From the NCBI GenBank assembly GCA_037478855.1, contig JBBFLY010000105.1, positions 1 to 6,821 of the forward strand: a stretch of DNA of 6,821 nt, written 5' to 3'. Position numbers and translations under genes: made by a program. Positions within the stretch are counted from its first letter, which is position 1; each line of letters begins with the position of its first letter. This document shows positions 6,035 to 6,821 of the stretch, in pieces. The DNA comes from Rhabdothermincola sp037478855. Lineage in GTDB: Bacteria > Actinomycetota > Acidimicrobiia > Acidimicrobiales > Acidimicrobilacustridaceae. The notes beneath the pieces are model-generated. The model was given only the letters and a program-made list of their open reading frames with translations. It did no database searches and was not told the DNA's origin.

Positions 6035-6535
6035 TCAGACGGTCTCGTGACGTCGACGCTTGCGATCAGCGAGGAGGAACAGCCCGCCCACCGCGACCAG
6101 ACCGAGCCCGATCTTCACGAAGCCCATCACATCGGCACCGGTACGAGGCAGCGGGCCGGGCTGTGGGCGCAGCGTGATCGGCGTGGTGCTGGTGATCGTG
6201 AGGATGTTGCTCATGACCGTGGGACCGCACTTCACGATGATCGTGTACTCGCCCGCGGGCAGCGACGGGATCGTGACCGGGAACTGGAACGGGCCATCGG
6301 GGTCGTTCGTGACGACTCCGCTGCCGATGAACTGCTCCACCCCGTTGACGAGGATGAACGCCTGCACCGGGACGTTGGGCGGGCACCCGACACCGGAGAT
6401 CGTCGTCGAACCACCGACGTCAGGCAGCGTGGCCGGGTCGAGGATGAAGCCTGGCTCCCCCGGAACGTACGCGTGGGCGACAGCACCCGACGCCAGCACC
6501 AGGGCGAATGCGAGAACCACTATGCGTCGAGCCAC
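6035..6535 (-). CDS. Small secreted LPxTG cell-wall-anchored protein
   Basis: A 166-residue surface protein. Residues 1-22 are a signal peptide (MARRIVVLAF..., cleavage likely after AHA). The mature part, about 23-125, is beta-rich and resembles an Ig-like domain, with GSTTISGVGCPPN at its start and SLPAGEYTIIVKCG near the end. Cys51 and Cys103 could form one disulfide. The C-terminus carries the full sortase signal: LPRTG at 129-133, a hydrophobic stretch at about 137-155, and the basic tail DRKRRR. A sortase encoded elsewhere would cleave after Thr and join the protein to the wall. The GTG at 6535 is preferred because GGAGGAG lies 4 nt upstream and the signal peptide then starts at once; the ATG at 6556 adds 7 residues with no ribosome-binding site. 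It converges on the kinase-like gene. Ligand or role is unknown. Confidence 0.88.
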   Translation of the reverse strand: MARRIVVLAFALVLASGAVAHAYVPGEPGFILDPATLPDVGGSTTISGVGCPPNVPVQAFILVNGVEQFIGSGVVTNDPDGPFQFPVTIPSLPAGEYTIIVKCGPTVMSNILTITSTTPITLRPQPGPLPRTGADVMGFVKIGLGLVAVGGLFLLADRKRRRHETV

Positions 6536-6539
6536 GCTT

Positions 6540-6546
6540 CTCCTCC
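6540..6546 (-). promoter_or_regulatory. Shine-Dalgarno that sets the start of the LPxTG gene
   Basis: The minus strand reads GGAGGAG, 4 nt upstream of the GTG at 6535. It is the strongest ribosome-binding site in the window at a normal distance from a start, and it decides between GTG 6535 and ATG 6556. Confidence 0.7.
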
Positions 6547-6821
6547 GCCAAGCCATGCGAGGCCGCCAGTCTGACGCACTGCCGCCCGCAAGTCCACTAT
6601 TCCCCTCTGTCTTCCCTGCCCCCAGGCCACCAACCGTAGCGCACGACACGCTGGAAGACCATCAGCTACCTCGAGCGCCGCCCGGGAACGTGGCGGCGCG
6701 GTCGGATCACGCCGGCACGACGGGTGCCTGAGCTCCCACCACCGACTGCCGCCCGCGAAGCTCCCACAACGCCCCCGAACCACTTGGCGAGCCCCCGTGG
6801 TCTGCGTCCACCGGCGTGGTG
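6547..6821. other. Right-end intergenic region without a convincing gene
   Basis: No reading frame here shows protein-like composition or a recognisable family. It should contain the promoter of the LPxTG gene; on the minus strand TACGGT near 6640 fits a loose -10 but lacks a -35. ACTGCCGCCCGC occurs at 6578-6589 and again at 6745-6756, and AGCTCCCAC occurs at 6731-6739 and 6759-6767. At this base composition such short repeats may be chance. Confidence 0.4.

Noticed and set aside
6031..6043. ACCGT-CAG-ACGGT inverted repeat at the convergent gene ends
   Set aside because: A 5-bp stem with a 3-nt loop and no T tract, overlapping the LPxTG stop codon; too weak for a bidirectional terminator.
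6731..6767. Direct repeat AGCTCCCAC twice, 28 nt apart
   Set aside because: Nine bases in GC-rich DNA, not placed near any supported promoter; could be an operator but unsupported.
6520..6783. Possible 87-residue minus-strand gene at the right end
   Set aside because: It overlaps the LPxTG gene start region, has Arg/Trp/Gly-rich noncoding-like composition, no ribosome-binding site and no family resemblance.

Overview
The window is about 70% G+C, uses several GTG starts, has tightly packed genes and two likely leaderless promoters, and encodes an LPxTG surface protein. Together this points to a high-GC actinomycete-type genome. An Acidimicrobiia-like lineage is my inference from the gene mix and is not proven by the sequence.

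Layout, left to right. Positions 1-53 hold the last codons of a possible forward gene. A hairpin terminator (116-140) and a tRNA-Val(CAC) (147-220) follow on the minus strand. A left-handed beta-helix acyltransferase (238-1050) lies just upstream of that tRNA on the same strand. A compact three-gene minus-strand run occupies 1211-3348. In transcription order it is a GNAT acetyltransferase, a J-domain membrane protein and a glyoxalase/VOC-fold protein, with gaps of only 4 and 22 nt.

Divergent from that run, on the plus strand, is a tightly coupled three-gene operon at 3393-5997. It encodes a free-standing PqqD-like protein, a PF14907-type nucleotidyltransferase, and a protein that joins a second PqqD-like domain to an HPr-kinase-like P-loop domain. 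The genes overlap by 1 and 4 nt and the operon probably starts from a leaderless promoter. Members of these families occur together in lasso-peptide and other RiPP or exopolysaccharide-associated clusters. No precursor peptide, peptidase or cyclase is visible here, so this is an orphan tailoring-type module and the most interesting part of the window.

Convergent with it, 37 nt away, is a small secreted LPxTG wall-anchored protein (6035-6535, minus). The last ~285 bases hold no convincing gene.
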